DNA of 41,223 nucleotides from Candidatus Bacteroides pullicola (GCA_019115825.1 DXCV01000051.1:1-41223), one strand, 5' to 3'. Shown: positions 17,207 through 25,936, numbered from the stretch's first letter. Translations and numbers: made by a program. The notes: generated by a model not told the origin, from the sequence alone.

Positions 17207-19606
17207 TTAGAAATTATAGCCTATTTTCCACATGAAGCTTCGACCTTGTTGTAGCACATCTATGTCATAGCTGCTTGCACGTGTATATCGAGTATCAAAC
17301 AGATTCTTGCAGACAAGGCTCGTTTCTATTCTCTTAAATTTATATCGTAAAGCCAAATCAACTATAGACGAGGATTTTATCTTATAGTTCAAATCGGTAT
17401 ACGAGACTCCATCCTTTATTCCTGATACGGGCAGGTTCTGTTTGCTATAGCAGGATAGGGAAGCTGTTGCCCACAAGTTCTGTTTGGTGCGTTGAAGCAA
17501 TGACTTTGAGACTACCAAATTCATGCTTATGGCAGGAACTCCATTTATTTTACTTCCTGTAACGCTGTAATTTTGTGAATCCAAAACACGTTGATAAGTT
17601 AGGTTCATCCGAATGTCTAATCCGGGAGGTGTATAGGAGAAGCTGTTTTCTATTCCGAATAAATTCAAAAAGCCGGCATTGGTATAGACAGGCCTTTCGG
17701 TATTTGCTGCTGATTTGTCATTGTATAGAATGCCATTCAATCTATTGTAGTATAGGTTGCAATCATATTCCAAATGAATGGAAGGCATGGAAAACAAGGC
17801 TGACAATTGCAGCGCATCCAAATATTCAGGATTTAGATTTTCACTGCCTCTGTAAGAAGCCACTTTATTAGCTCTATAGAAGTAGGGAGCATCAACAAAT
17901 GAACGTGCGTATGAAGCTTTCAGGTTCCAATTGTTTAATTTATAGATTAGAGCGATTCGCGGTGAAAAAGCATACATGGTTTTCCCATTGAAACGATGTT
18001 TGTAATCATATCTCATACCGATATTGGCTATTAATCGTTGCGAGAAAAAATGCTTGCCTTGGAAAAAAGTAGAAAATGTCCATTCGCTGCCTAAATGAAT
18101 TTGGCTGTTACGCTGGGACATGGTCAGTAGAATTTTATCGAAATCTTCTCCTACACTGGCTTCTGAGGACACCATCCTGTATTGTTCAAATTGTCCTCCA
18201 AATAACAATGTCCCGTGCATGCCGGACTCTTTTCCATACGAGTATGTGCTTTTTGCCATAACGCCATACGTAAAATCGGTCCAGCTTACAGTCTGGAAAA
18301 AGCCCCGTGTGGCAACAATGGAATCCATTATTTCACCTTCGGGCAAACTTAAAATAAAACCAGGCGGCAAGGAATCACCGTCTATTTCATAGTTTAATTG
18401 TTGTTCCATGTCCACATAGGCATTGGCATCGAACGTGAACTTTCCCCAGGCGTTGCTATATTCCAGTTCTGCCCTGCTCACCGTTCTGCTGTGCCCCGGC
18501 ATTTGACCATTGATACGCCGGTATTTATCGTATACGTAGGGGGCTTTAAGGGCAATATAAGCGTAGGTGGATTGCATTTTGGCGTGTTGGTGGTTCAAAT
18601 AAAGCTTCCAGTTCCGGTCCCATTGGAGTATGCATCCTATGTCATAGGCCGGTTTCCTGTTAAATCCATTTATATATGTATATCCATCCAGGGGGAAATA
18701 TCGCCATACTCCCGTGGCACTTGCGGGATGGAATATTTTTTCCCCCTCGGAAGCATATACGGAAGTCCAAGCCAGAATGTTCATGTTTAATCCAGATTTG
18801 CCAAACAACAGGTCGGCTTTATACGTATCAAAACTTCCTATGCCGACCTTGGCAGACACTCCATTCAGATCTCTTCCATCTTTGGTTATGATATTGACCA
18901 CCGCTGTTACGGCTGCATTGCCGTACAACGAAGATGCTGGGCCACGGAGCACTTCTATCTGTTTCACCTTCTCCATACTGATGCTGTAATCCGGTGCTTG
19001 TGCGTTGGTGGACCGGCTGTTCAATCGATGTCCGTTCAGCAAAATCAATATCTTTTGCTGTTCGGATGAATAAACTCCATGCATGGCTACATTCAGTTCA
19101 CTGTTGCCTTCTATCACCGTGATGCCGGGTACATAAGTGGCCAGCACTTCTTTCAAGCTGTTGGCTTCGATGGCTTCAATCATCTCCTCCGTAATGACCG
19201 TCACGGGCACAGGAGCTTCCTGCACCGATTCTGCCTGTTGGGAAGCGGTGGTGATGGTGGTTTGTTCCCCCCGCTTCAGGCGTTCTACTATGTCGGCGAA
19301 GCGCAGGGGGTCGTGAATCGTTGCGTTGTAGTACGGGTCTTCCTTCAGCAGGAGTGTGGTGAACCGTTCCGCTTCGAGAGGTTGGTCCTTGCCCAGGAGG
19401 CACAACGACATCAGGCGGTATGCGCTCACTTTCAATGTGCCTTTGAAGTGGGGCATGCCGTTGTCCAGCAGCCGGATGGAGGCATCGAAGTGGCCGATGT
19501 TGTACTCTTCTTCGGCCTGCAGGTAGATTTGACGCAAGTCGCTTTCTTCTTGAGCCCAGGTCGTGGAAACCGTCAGGAGGAAGAGGATGAATAACCAGAC
19601 TTTCAT
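17207..19606 (-). CDS. TonB-dependent outer-membrane receptor with N-terminal TPR-like domain
   Basis: A 799-residue protein: signal peptide (MKVWLFILFLLTVSTTWAQ), a helical TPR-like domain at about 20-110, a plug domain at about 131-244 (PVPVTVITEEMI, LNGHRLNSR, IEVLRGPASSLYGN, VVNIITKDG) and a beta-barrel ending in WKIGYNF. Such receptors import siderophores, cobalamin or other ligands using TonB energy; the periplasmic N-terminal domain may signal or bind partners. Its ATG overlaps the stop of the histidine kinase gene by 4 bp and the NRPS follows after 28 bp, so kinase, receptor and NRPS are co-translated. It could import the NRPS product (for example as a metallophore) or sense it; this is inference. 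Base composition falls from about 60% GC in the TPR/plug part to about 35% in parts of the barrel. Confidence 0.92.
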   Translation of the reverse strand: MKVWLFILFLLTVSTTWAQEESDLRQIYLQAEEEYNIGHFDASIRLLDNGMPHFKGTLKVSAYRLMSLCLLGKDQPLEAERFTTLLLKEDPYYNATIHDPLRFADIVERLKRGEQTTITTASQQAESVQEAPVPVTVITEEMIEAIEANSLKEVLATYVPGITVIEGNSELNVAMHGVYSSEQQKILILLNGHRLNSRSTNAQAPDYSISMEKVKQIEVLRGPASSLYGNAAVTAVVNIITKDGRDLNGVSAKVGIGSFDTYKADLLFGKSGLNMNILAWTSVYASEGEKIFHPASATGVWRYFPLDGYTYINGFNRKPAYDIGCILQWDRNWKLYLNHQHAKMQSTYAYIALKAPYVYDKYRRINGQMPGHSRTVSRAELEYSNAWGKFTFDANAYVDMEQQLNYEIDGDSLPPGFILSLPEGEIMDSIVATRGFFQTVSWTDFTYGVMAKSTYSYGKESGMHGTLLFGGQFEQYRMVSSEASVGEDFDKILLTMSQRNSQIHLGSEWTFSTFFQGKHFFSQRLIANIGMRYDYKHRFNGKTMYAFSPRIALIYKLNNWNLKASYARSFVDAPYFYRANKVASYRGSENLNPEYLDALQLSALFSMPSIHLEYDCNLYYNRLNGILYNDKSAANTERPVYTNAGFLNLFGIENSFSYTPPGLDIRMNLTYQRVLDSQNYSVTGSKINGVPAISMNLVVSKSLLQRTKQNLWATASLSCYSKQNLPVSGIKDGVSYTDLNYKIKSSSIVDLALRYKFKRIETSLVCKNLFDTRYTRASSYDIDVLQQGRSFMWKIGYNF

Positions 19607-20442
19607 GCTTTCAGCGGGATTATAAGGGTGAATGTGGTGAACTGGCCGTGTTCGGAGTCAAACTCGATTCGGCCTTGGTGTTTTTCTTCAATGATTTTCC
19701 GGGTGATGTACATGCCCAGCCCTGTACCTTGCCCGGTGGGCTTGGTGGTGAAGAAGGTGTCGAACAGGCGCTGCTTCACTTCTGCGCTCATGCCGGTGCC
19801 GTTGTCGGTGATGGAGATGGCCAGCTCGTTGCCTTGGCGGGCTACCTTCACCGAGACGGTAGGTTTGTAGTCTTTCAGGCCGGTCTGCGACTTCTCCCAG
19901 ACGGCGTAGCAGGCATTGTTCATCACGTTGAGGACGGCGCGGCTCAAATCCTGGGGGACGACGGATTGGAGGGGTATGCCTTCATCATACTGTTCTTCCA
20001 CGGAGATGTTGAAGTCCTTCAGGTTGGCGCGCATGGCGTGGTAGGACAGCCAGACGTATTCCTTCACCAGCTTGCACACGTCGGTCGGTATTCGTTCGTC
20101 TTCCTTTCCGCGGGAGTAGAGCAGGATGTTCTGGATGATGCTGATGGCGCGTTCGCCATGTTCCTTGATTTTTTGGAGATTCTCGTCCAGGCTGGCCATG
20201 ATGTCCCGGATGTCTTCCAAGGTCTCCTGGTCCACATCTTTCTCCACGTCTTCCAGGTCTTCTCCCAGTTCTTTTATCAGGTCGCGGGACAGCTTGCCGA
20301 AGTTGATGACGAAGTTCAGCGGGTTGCGTATCTCGTGCACAATTCCTGCCGTCAGCAATCCCAAAGAGGCCAGTTTCTCTTGTTGTTTCAGTTGCTCTTG
20401 CAGGTTCTCTACTTGTTGTTTCAGTTGTTCTGTTGTCTCCAT
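19603..20442 (-). CDS. Soluble sensor histidine kinase
   Basis: A 279-residue cytoplasmic kinase with no membrane segment. Residues 1-22 form a glutamine-rich coiled coil, followed by a HisKA domain with LTAGIVHEIRNPLNFV; His36 is the phosphorylation site. A helical segment to about 110 precedes the ATPase domain: N box RAVLNVMNNACYAV, DNGTGM, and GQGTGLGMYITRKII. No sensor or receiver domain is attached. The stop overlaps the TonB receptor start by 4 bp. The only receiver domain in the window is on the REC-PP2C phosphatase at 31174, a plausible but unproven partner. It resembles the kinase core of the larger propeller protein upstream, which lacks the His, so the two might form a heteromeric pair with this one providing the phospho-acceptor. 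Confidence 0.9.
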   Translation of the reverse strand: METTEQLKQQVENLQEQLKQQEKLASLGLLTAGIVHEIRNPLNFVINFGKLSRDLIKELGEDLEDVEKDVDQETLEDIRDIMASLDENLQKIKEHGERAISIIQNILLYSRGKEDERIPTDVCKLVKEYVWLSYHAMRANLKDFNISVEEQYDEGIPLQSVVPQDLSRAVLNVMNNACYAVWEKSQTGLKDYKPTVSVKVARQGNELAISITDNGTGMSAEVKQRLFDTFFTTKPTGQGTGLGMYITRKIIEEKHQGRIEFDSEHGQFTTFTLIIPLKA

Positions 20443-20495
20443 ATCTTGATGTCTTGATTTGGTCTATATTCTTAATCGGTTCTGACTTCATCGTA

Positions 20496-20666
20496 TCACA
20501 CCCGTACTGTGAAGGTATCACACCCGTACTGTGAAGGCATCACACCCGTACTGTGATGCTGTCACACCCGTACTGTGATAGTGTTACATCCGTACTGTGA
20601 CGCTGTTACATCCGTACTGTAACGGCGTTACATCCGCACTGTAACGGCGTTACATCGCGGGCTGTG
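20496..20666. repeat. 22-bp-period palindromic array C (TCACA-N7-TGTGA)
   Basis: Seven full units start at 20496, 20518, 20540, 20562, 20584, 20606 and 20628, exactly 22 bp apart, with a diverged eighth at 20650. Each is 17 bp, TCACACCCGTACTGTGA in the first four, with 5-nt spacers (AGGTA, AGGCA, TGCTG, TAGTG, CGCTG, CGGCG). Units 6 and 7 read TTACATCCG... with TGTAA: the second base changed from C to T on the left arm and the partner G to A on the right arm. Unit 5 is intermediate (TTACA with TGTGA). The eighth unit lies in the 3' end of the sensor gene and provides its TAA stop (20650-20652). Confidence 0.93.
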
Positions 20667-23600
20667 CAGATGCTTCGGCTTCATGTGCTGTTCCTCCTTT
20701 CCCGTCGTGGTGGATGGGCAGTACAATCACGAACTCCGTATATTCATCCTTTGTGGATTGCACGCTGACGTTTCCGCCATGGTTCAAGATGATTTCCCGG
20801 CTCAGGTACATGCCTACACCAACGGCTTCGGCCGTGGTCTTTGTCGTGAAGAACGGGTCGAACACTTTGTCCAGGATGGAGGCTTCTATGCCTATGCCGT
20901 TGTCGTAGACGCGTATCTCCACCTTGTTTGCTTGTACATCCGCCGACAGGTTCAGGCGTATCAGTGGCTGGAAGTCCTTGCCTTGCTGGGCTTTCTTGCG
21001 GATGGCGTACATGCTGTTGGCCAACATGCTCATGATGGTCTTGCTGAACTGTTCGGCATTGACCTCTGCGGCGACGAGCAGGTCCTTGTCCGGAGCTTCC
21101 ACTTTCACCCGATAGCGGGCGATGTCGTCGGCATAGTAGGAGTGCAGCATCTCGATATTCTTGCAGCAGATGGCTGCGATGTCTATCACCGCCATGTTGC
21201 CACCCCGTTCTTTCAGCATCTCTTCCATGGCTTTCAGGATGCGTGTGGTGTTGAGGCCGTGTTCCTCGATTTTCTGCAAGTTGGTATTCAGCATCTCGAG
21301 GGCGTCGATGGAGTCCTCGTAGACATCGGGTGTCATGTTCGCTTGGTCGTCATTCAGGTTCTCCTTGAGGTCCTTCACCAGTCCGATGCTCATGTGCGAG
21401 AAGTTGTTCACGTAGTTCATCGGGTTCAGTATGCGGTCCACCAAGCCTTTGGTCAAGGTACCTACCGTGGCCATCTTTTCCTGACGGATCAGTTGGTATT
21501 GCGCCTTGCTCAGGTCGTCGAGGGCTGTTTCCAGGCGTTTGGATTTTTCCTCAATCTCGTTCTTCTGCCGGCGCAATTGCGAGGTTCGCTCTTCCACGAT
21601 GTTCTCCAAGCGCATCTTTTCATGGATGAGCCGCTTCATGCGCCAACGGATGAGTTGCTGGATGCCCAATGCCAATACGAGGACATAGGCCGTCAGACTG
21701 TACCAGCGCAAGTAGAACGGGTATCGGATGTGGATGGGCAGCGACACGGCTTCCGTGACACGTCCATACCGGTCGCGTGCCATGACTTGGAAGGCATAAT
21801 GTCCCGACCTGGGATTGGCGAAGCGGGCAGAGGTCTCCGTACTCCAATCCGACCACCTCCCATTGTGGTCCATGCGATAGCGGTATTCCACCGCCCCGAG
21901 CGTGGAAAACTTGTCCGCAGAAAAGTTCAGTTTGATTTCTTGGATGCCGCTCTCGAAGGTGGCTCCCTTGAACGGCAGCCCGGCGGCCAGCTGGTCGCCT
22001 TGTCCGAATCCGCCCCAAATCAGGGAATTGTTGTTGATGGTCAATCGGCGGATGAAGACCCGGGGCGATGCCGGATAATCAGGCTCCTTCATCGAGGCAT
22101 CCCAATGGATCAGGCCGAAGTTACCGCCCAGCCAGACATCCTTGCCGTCCACTTCGATGGTGCCGACGGTCAGGTCGTGTACAGGGCGCAAGAGGGCGTT
22201 CAGCTCGCCGGTGTCTTCGTTGTTGGTGGAGTAGACGTACAGTTCTTTCCCCTCGTTGTTGGTGCCCCAAATGCGCTCTGACTCCGGGTAGATGAACCGG
22301 GGATATTGGTTGCTCGAGGTCCATAAAGAAGTCGCTCCGGTCTGTTCTTCCAGCCGTTGCTGTTCGCTGTTCCATCTGAACAAGCCCACGTGGCTCAAGA
22401 CATGGATATGGCCGTTCTGGATGAACAGGGTGTTGTTGAAGCCGTCTTTCTCGCCCCGCGCATTCTGGGGAATCGTGATTTGGTATTGGGAATAGTCCCC
22501 CTCGCAGCGGAAGACTTGCCCGAAGATGTTTCTGATCCACAATGTCTGTTGCTCATCCTTGTAAAAGAAGGTAGCCTTCTCGACGATGTTCAGCGGCCTT
22601 CTTTCCCCGTCCTGTATCTGATAGACCCCGTCTACTTCCCCGGTGTAGTATTCGCCATTCCCGCAGATGTAGGTGGACAGGGTATGGTTGTCGGTGATTT
22701 GCCAGACTTGCTTCCCCTTGATGCTAAATAATCCTCCGGCCGTGGAGGCATAGATGTTGCCGTCCTCGTCTTGCTGGAGTTGCCAGCAGGCTTGCTGTAT
22801 GGGTTTGACGGGCTCGAAGGTGTCTGCCTCCCGGTAGAACAATCCGCGCAAGGTGCCCACATAGAGTCCGTGGTCCGTCTGGCAGATGGATTGCACCTCG
22901 CCCGACAATCCCTCGGTGGAGCGGAAATACGTGTAGGCGGTCTGCACATTGACCACGAATATCCCGTTGTCGGTGGCTCCCCAGACATAGCCCGATGCGT
23001 CCATGTAAAGTCCGTTGACATTGTTGTTGCAGAGCCCGTTCTGTTCGGTCAGCGTGTACCGTTCTTCGCCCGTCTTGTCCAGCACGACGAAGCCCGCCCC
23101 GGCCGTGGCCAGCAGCGTGGAGCCATCCGGCAGTTCGATGCGTTTGTTCACGGGCACACCTTGGTAATGGCCTTCGGGAGCATTTGCGGCCCGTCGCAGG
23201 ATGAAGTCGTCCATGGAGTCGTCCTGAATGTCGGCATCTCCCAGCGAAGAGGTCACGCAGATTTTCCCGTTCACCTCCTCGATGCCGGTCACTTCGCCGA
23301 GGAAGCCTTTGTTGTTCTTGGAGAAAATCAGTTGCAATTCCAAGGCTCCGTTTTCTCCGGAAGTGAGGTATCCGAACAGGTTGTATCCGCCTACCCAAAT
23401 CCTCCCTTTGCTGTCTTTGAACAGTTTGGTGACGCGGAATATGCCGGGTGCATGGAGCGTATGCCATTCCGTCTGGTCGTAGTAGAGCACGCCTTCGAAA
23501 TTGGCCACATAGACCCGTCCGTAGTCATCGCTCACGATGTCGAAGTTGCGGTTATGGGCGTGGTACATGGCCGGTGAGTAGTTGACAAAGAACGGCAGTC

Positions 23601-23679
23601 CGTCCTTGGCATTCATCTGTCCGGCACAAACCCACAGCAGGATGATCAGGCTTATCAGGTATCGTTTCATCGTCTTCAT
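20650..23679 (-). CDS. Propeller-type sensor with histidine-kinase-like module lacking the phospho-acceptor His
   Basis: A 1009-residue protein: signal peptide (MKTMKRYLISLIILLWVC), a large periplasmic region of beta-propeller repeats (DDYGRVYVANFEGVLYY, DSKGRIWVGGYNLFGY, MDASGYVWGATDNGIF), a Y_Y_Y-like domain (GAVEYRYRMDHNGRWS), one membrane helix near 665-690, a coiled coil, then a kinase-like module. In the H box, where AHEIxNPLN is expected, the protein has LVDRILNPMNYV, with Asp748 at the His position. The ATPase domain is intact (SMLANSMYAI, YDNGIGI, GVGMYLSREII). The architecture matches Bacteroidetes sensors of glycans and other ligands, but there is no receiver or AraC domain as in hybrid systems. 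It may act as an allosteric or partner kinase for the soluble kinase downstream. It sits 4 bp behind the WD40 gene; its last codons run into array C. Confidence 0.88.
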   Translation of the reverse strand: MKTMKRYLISLIILLWVCAGQMNAKDGLPFFVNYSPAMYHAHNRNFDIVSDDYGRVYVANFEGVLYYDQTEWHTLHAPGIFRVTKLFKDSKGRIWVGGYNLFGYLTSGENGALELQLIFSKNNKGFLGEVTGIEEVNGKICVTSSLGDADIQDDSMDDFILRRAANAPEGHYQGVPVNKRIELPDGSTLLATAGAGFVVLDKTGEERYTLTEQNGLCNNNVNGLYMDASGYVWGATDNGIFVVNVQTAYTYFRSTEGLSGEVQSICQTDHGLYVGTLRGLFYREADTFEPVKPIQQACWQLQQDEDGNIYASTAGGLFSIKGKQVWQITDNHTLSTYICGNGEYYTGEVDGVYQIQDGERRPLNIVEKATFFYKDEQQTLWIRNIFGQVFRCEGDYSQYQITIPQNARGEKDGFNNTLFIQNGHIHVLSHVGLFRWNSEQQRLEEQTGATSLWTSSNQYPRFIYPESERIWGTNNEGKELYVYSTNNEDTGELNALLRPVHDLTVGTIEVDGKDVWLGGNFGLIHWDASMKEPDYPASPRVFIRRLTINNNSLIWGGFGQGDQLAAGLPFKGATFESGIQEIKLNFSADKFSTLGAVEYRYRMDHNGRWSDWSTETSARFANPRSGHYAFQVMARDRYGRVTEAVSLPIHIRYPFYLRWYSLTAYVLVLALGIQQLIRWRMKRLIHEKMRLENIVEERTSQLRRQKNEIEEKSKRLETALDDLSKAQYQLIRQEKMATVGTLTKGLVDRILNPMNYVNNFSHMSIGLVKDLKENLNDDQANMTPDVYEDSIDALEMLNTNLQKIEEHGLNTTRILKAMEEMLKERGGNMAVIDIAAICCKNIEMLHSYYADDIARYRVKVEAPDKDLLVAAEVNAEQFSKTIMSMLANSMYAIRKKAQQGKDFQPLIRLNLSADVQANKVEIRVYDNGIGIEASILDKVFDPFFTTKTTAEAVGVGMYLSREIILNHGGNVSVQSTKDEYTEFVIVLPIHHDGKGGTAHEAEASAQPAM

Positions 23680-23683
23680 TCAT

Positions 23684-25234
23684 TTAGTCAGCTAATTTCA
23701 TGGGTCTTCGGGGCACATTGCGTCCGACGTAGTAGGCCCACTCCTCGTCCGTGAAGTCGCGCTTCAGTTGGCGTTGGATGAGGGCGGCCATCTCGTTGGG
23801 TGAAATCATGATGCGTGACACGGCTCCCGTCTCGTCTCCCGTGAAGAGCGTGTTTTCGTCCGAGATGTAGAAACAATGTGCCCACGAAGAGAGCGTCTTG
23901 AGCGACACGGCTTCTTTCTTGTCGGCAAGGACGTCCCACAGGTTGATGGTGCAGTCGTAGCTGGACGAGAAGAGGTAGTGTCCCTTGAATTCCAGTTGGG
24001 TGATGCGCGAGCGGTGTCCCACCAAGTCGTTCAGGATATTCCCCCGGGCGTCTATCAAGTAAATGTTCCCTCCCTCTACGCCGATGGCTCCCCGGTTGAG
24101 TTCGTCCGACCAGGTGAAGGCGGTGACCGGCTCGCGGGTCCAACTCTTCCGGGGCAGGAGTTCGCCCGTCGGGTGGATGGCCCATACGCCTCCCGCTTTG
24201 CCGAATGCCAGCCATTGGCCGGACTTTTCGCCCAAGGCGGTAAGCGGTTCGGGGAGCGGAACGTCTTTGACTATCCGTCCTCTCACTTTGTCATAGAGGC
24301 AGAGGCCTGAGGTGGAGGCCAGGAGCAGTTGCTCTTCTCCCCAAGGCACCACCCGTTTCCAGCCGTCTTGTTCCGGCAGGGTGACGGTCTGCCAAGCGTC
24401 TCCATCGACTATCAGCATTTCGCCGGTGTAGGACAGGGCATAAATCCGGTCTTCGGCATCCACATATAGGTCCCGGAAACTGTAGTCGGGATTGCTGAAC
24501 AGCAGTCGGTTGTCGCTGAATCTATCTTTATACGTCCAGCTGCGTATTTCTCCGTAATTGCTCGCCGAGACATAGCTGTGGGCTACCTTTCGACGTGGGA
24601 CAATCTTGATGGTGCCTCCTTGATGCAGGTTCCGGGTGATGAAGCTCTCGCTGGTCTGACCCAGTGCGTTGAAGATGACGGGTTGGTAGATGTTGCCTTT
24701 GTATTCCGACGTGTATTGCCAGGCGGCATAAGCCAGCAGGGCGGCCACATCCTTGTTGCCGGCCCTGTATTGCACGTTGGACAGCAAGGCCAAGGCGCGT
24801 CCCAGGGCGACATGGCTCAGCGTGTCTGCCACATTCCGGGCATGTTCTGCCTGCCGTTGTTGCTGGACGGCAAGTTCGCGTTGCTTCTCTGCCATGTTGC
24901 GGGCTTCGGCGGCATGGTGTGCGGCTTCCTCTGCTCGTTGCTGCTCTTCTTCAGCCCGGAGGCGCATCTCCTTGGCCACGCCCATTTGGAACACGGCTTC
25001 TTCGCGCTGCTTCTCCGAGATGTCTTTTTGCTGGTAGGCGATGTCTTCCATTTGTTTGCTGATGCGTTCCACCACGTAGGATTTGCCTTCGTTGTCTTGG
25101 TGTTCGGCCAGCCGCGCATGCAGGCCGTCCACCTGGCGGGACAGGTGGATGTTGCGGAGTGCCAACAGACCTGTCAGCACCACGAGCATCGCGCAGGCTG
25201 CGGGCCACAGTATTTTTCTTGATCTAAGCTCCAT
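23684..25234 (-). CDS. Membrane-anchored coiled-coil protein with WD40 repeats
   Basis: A 516-residue protein with one N-terminal membrane helix at about 9-26 (ILWPAACAMLVVLTGLLAL), a long Glu/Gln/Ala-rich coiled coil at about 30-145, then a helical segment (LGRALALLSNVQYRAGNK, LLAYAAWQYT) and WD40-like blades ending GHRSRITQLEFKGHYLFSS and YDCTINLWDV. The C-terminus (DFTDEEWAYYVG) resembles the tail after WD40 domains in STAND-type signalling proteins, yet no NTPase domain is present. The protein probably scaffolds or senses at the inner membrane. Its stop is 4 bp before the propeller sensor start, so the two are likely made together and may form one complex. Array D lies upstream, separating it from the DJ-1 gene. 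Specific function unknown. Confidence 0.8.
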   Translation of the reverse strand: MELRSRKILWPAACAMLVVLTGLLALRNIHLSRQVDGLHARLAEHQDNEGKSYVVERISKQMEDIAYQQKDISEKQREEAVFQMGVAKEMRLRAEEEQQRAEEAAHHAAEARNMAEKQRELAVQQQRQAEHARNVADTLSHVALGRALALLSNVQYRAGNKDVAALLAYAAWQYTSEYKGNIYQPVIFNALGQTSESFITRNLHQGGTIKIVPRRKVAHSYVSASNYGEIRSWTYKDRFSDNRLLFSNPDYSFRDLYVDAEDRIYALSYTGEMLIVDGDAWQTVTLPEQDGWKRVVPWGEEQLLLASTSGLCLYDKVRGRIVKDVPLPEPLTALGEKSGQWLAFGKAGGVWAIHPTGELLPRKSWTREPVTAFTWSDELNRGAIGVEGGNIYLIDARGNILNDLVGHRSRITQLEFKGHYLFSSSYDCTINLWDVLADKKEAVSLKTLSSWAHCFYISDENTLFTGDETGAVSRIMISPNEMAALIQRQLKRDFTDEEWAYYVGRNVPRRPMKLAD

Positions 25235-25266
25235 CTTCGGGTCGTTTGTGTAGGATAAGGGTATTG

Positions 25267-25371
25267 CCCCGGCAGGGAATCATCGTACATGATTCCTACA
25301 ATCATCGTACATGATTCCTACAATCATCCTGGATGATTCCTACAATCATCGTACATGATTCCCTGTCCGGG
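25267..25371. repeat. 22-bp-period palindromic array D (AATCAT-N5-ATGATT) with outer inverted repeat
   Basis: Four 17-bp units start at 25278, 25300, 25322 and 25344, exactly 22 bp apart, with spacer CCTAC each time. Three units are AATCATCGTACATGATT; the third is AATCATCCTGGATGATT, which is a longer perfect palindrome. The array edges form an outer inverted repeat: CCCGGCAGGGAATCAT (about 25268-25283) against ATGATTCCCTGTCCGGG (25355-25371), one base different in length. The array ends 7 bp before the DJ-1 stop codon and fills most of the spacer to the WD40 gene. Confidence 0.92.
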
Positions 25372-25378
25372 TAGTGTG

Positions 25379-25936
25379 TCAATGGGCCAAAGCCTGCAGG
25401 ATGGCCGAGGCAAGCCGGTAGCAATGTCCGCCGGTGCGGGCAGAAATCAAGTCCCCGTCCACCACCAAGTCCTCGTCCACGTACTCCACGCCGTAGTTCT
25501 TCGCGTCGCCCAGCAGGTTGTTGTGCACGGTCATTTTTCGCCCTTTCACCAGTTCGGATACGGGGGAGAGCAGCCAGAGGCCATGGCAGATCACGCCTTT
25601 GATGATGTCCTTGCGGGCAAAGACTTTTTGCAAGAACACACAGGCCGGCGGAAGCCGGTTCACATCCTCCGTATAGCGCAACCGGTCTGCCACCATGCCG
25701 GCGGGGACGATGATGGCGGCATACTCGTCCAAGGCTTCTTCGTCGAGCGTTTCAAAGCTCTCGTTGCAATAGAAAGGTGCCCTGTACTCATGCCCGTTGA
25801 AGGTGATGCCTGCATTCCCCCACAAGCGGGAAAGGAAATGGACTTCGTATCCCGCCTCCTTGAAGCGGAACTGGTAATAGAAAATCTCGTTCTCATAGTA
25901 GTCGCTCTCTATGAGGATGCCTATCTTATTTTTCAT
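25379..25936 (-). CDS. DJ-1/PfpI family protein (class I glutamine amidotransferase-like)
   Basis: A 185-residue single-domain cytosolic protein. It starts with the Rossmann-like strand KIGILIESDYYENE, has PAGMVADRL and the nucleophile elbow VICHGLWLLSP with Cys117, then KMTVHN and a final TGGHCYRLASAILQAL. This is the DJ-1/PfpI fold; members include glyoxalase III/deglycase-like enzymes, chaperones, amidases and redox sensors, and sequence alone does not choose between them. Its start overlaps the stop of the RsbW-like kinase gene by 11 bp, so it is translationally coupled to a partner-switching regulator and may be a stress-related effector or a regulatory component. A second, more distant DJ-1 protein is encoded at 36856 in the same block. 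Confidence 0.85.
   Translation of the reverse strand: MKNKIGILIESDYYENEIFYYQFRFKEAGYEVHFLSRLWGNAGITFNGHEYRAPFYCNESFETLDEEALDEYAAIIVPAGMVADRLRYTEDVNRLPPACVFLQKVFARKDIIKGVICHGLWLLSPVSELVKGRKMTVHNNLLGDAKNYGVEYVDEDLVVDGDLISARTGGHCYRLASAILQALAH

Noticed and set aside
20496..20666. CRISPR array
   Set aside because: Spacers are only 5 nt, units are palindromic and drift along the array, and no cas genes are present.
20683..22281. Long open frame (532 codons) opposite the propeller sensor, and similar ones opposite the epimerase (29846-31012) and the first GH3 fusion (2072-4174)
   Set aside because: All are antisense to well supported genes, have unnatural His/Val/Gly-rich composition and no domain signatures.
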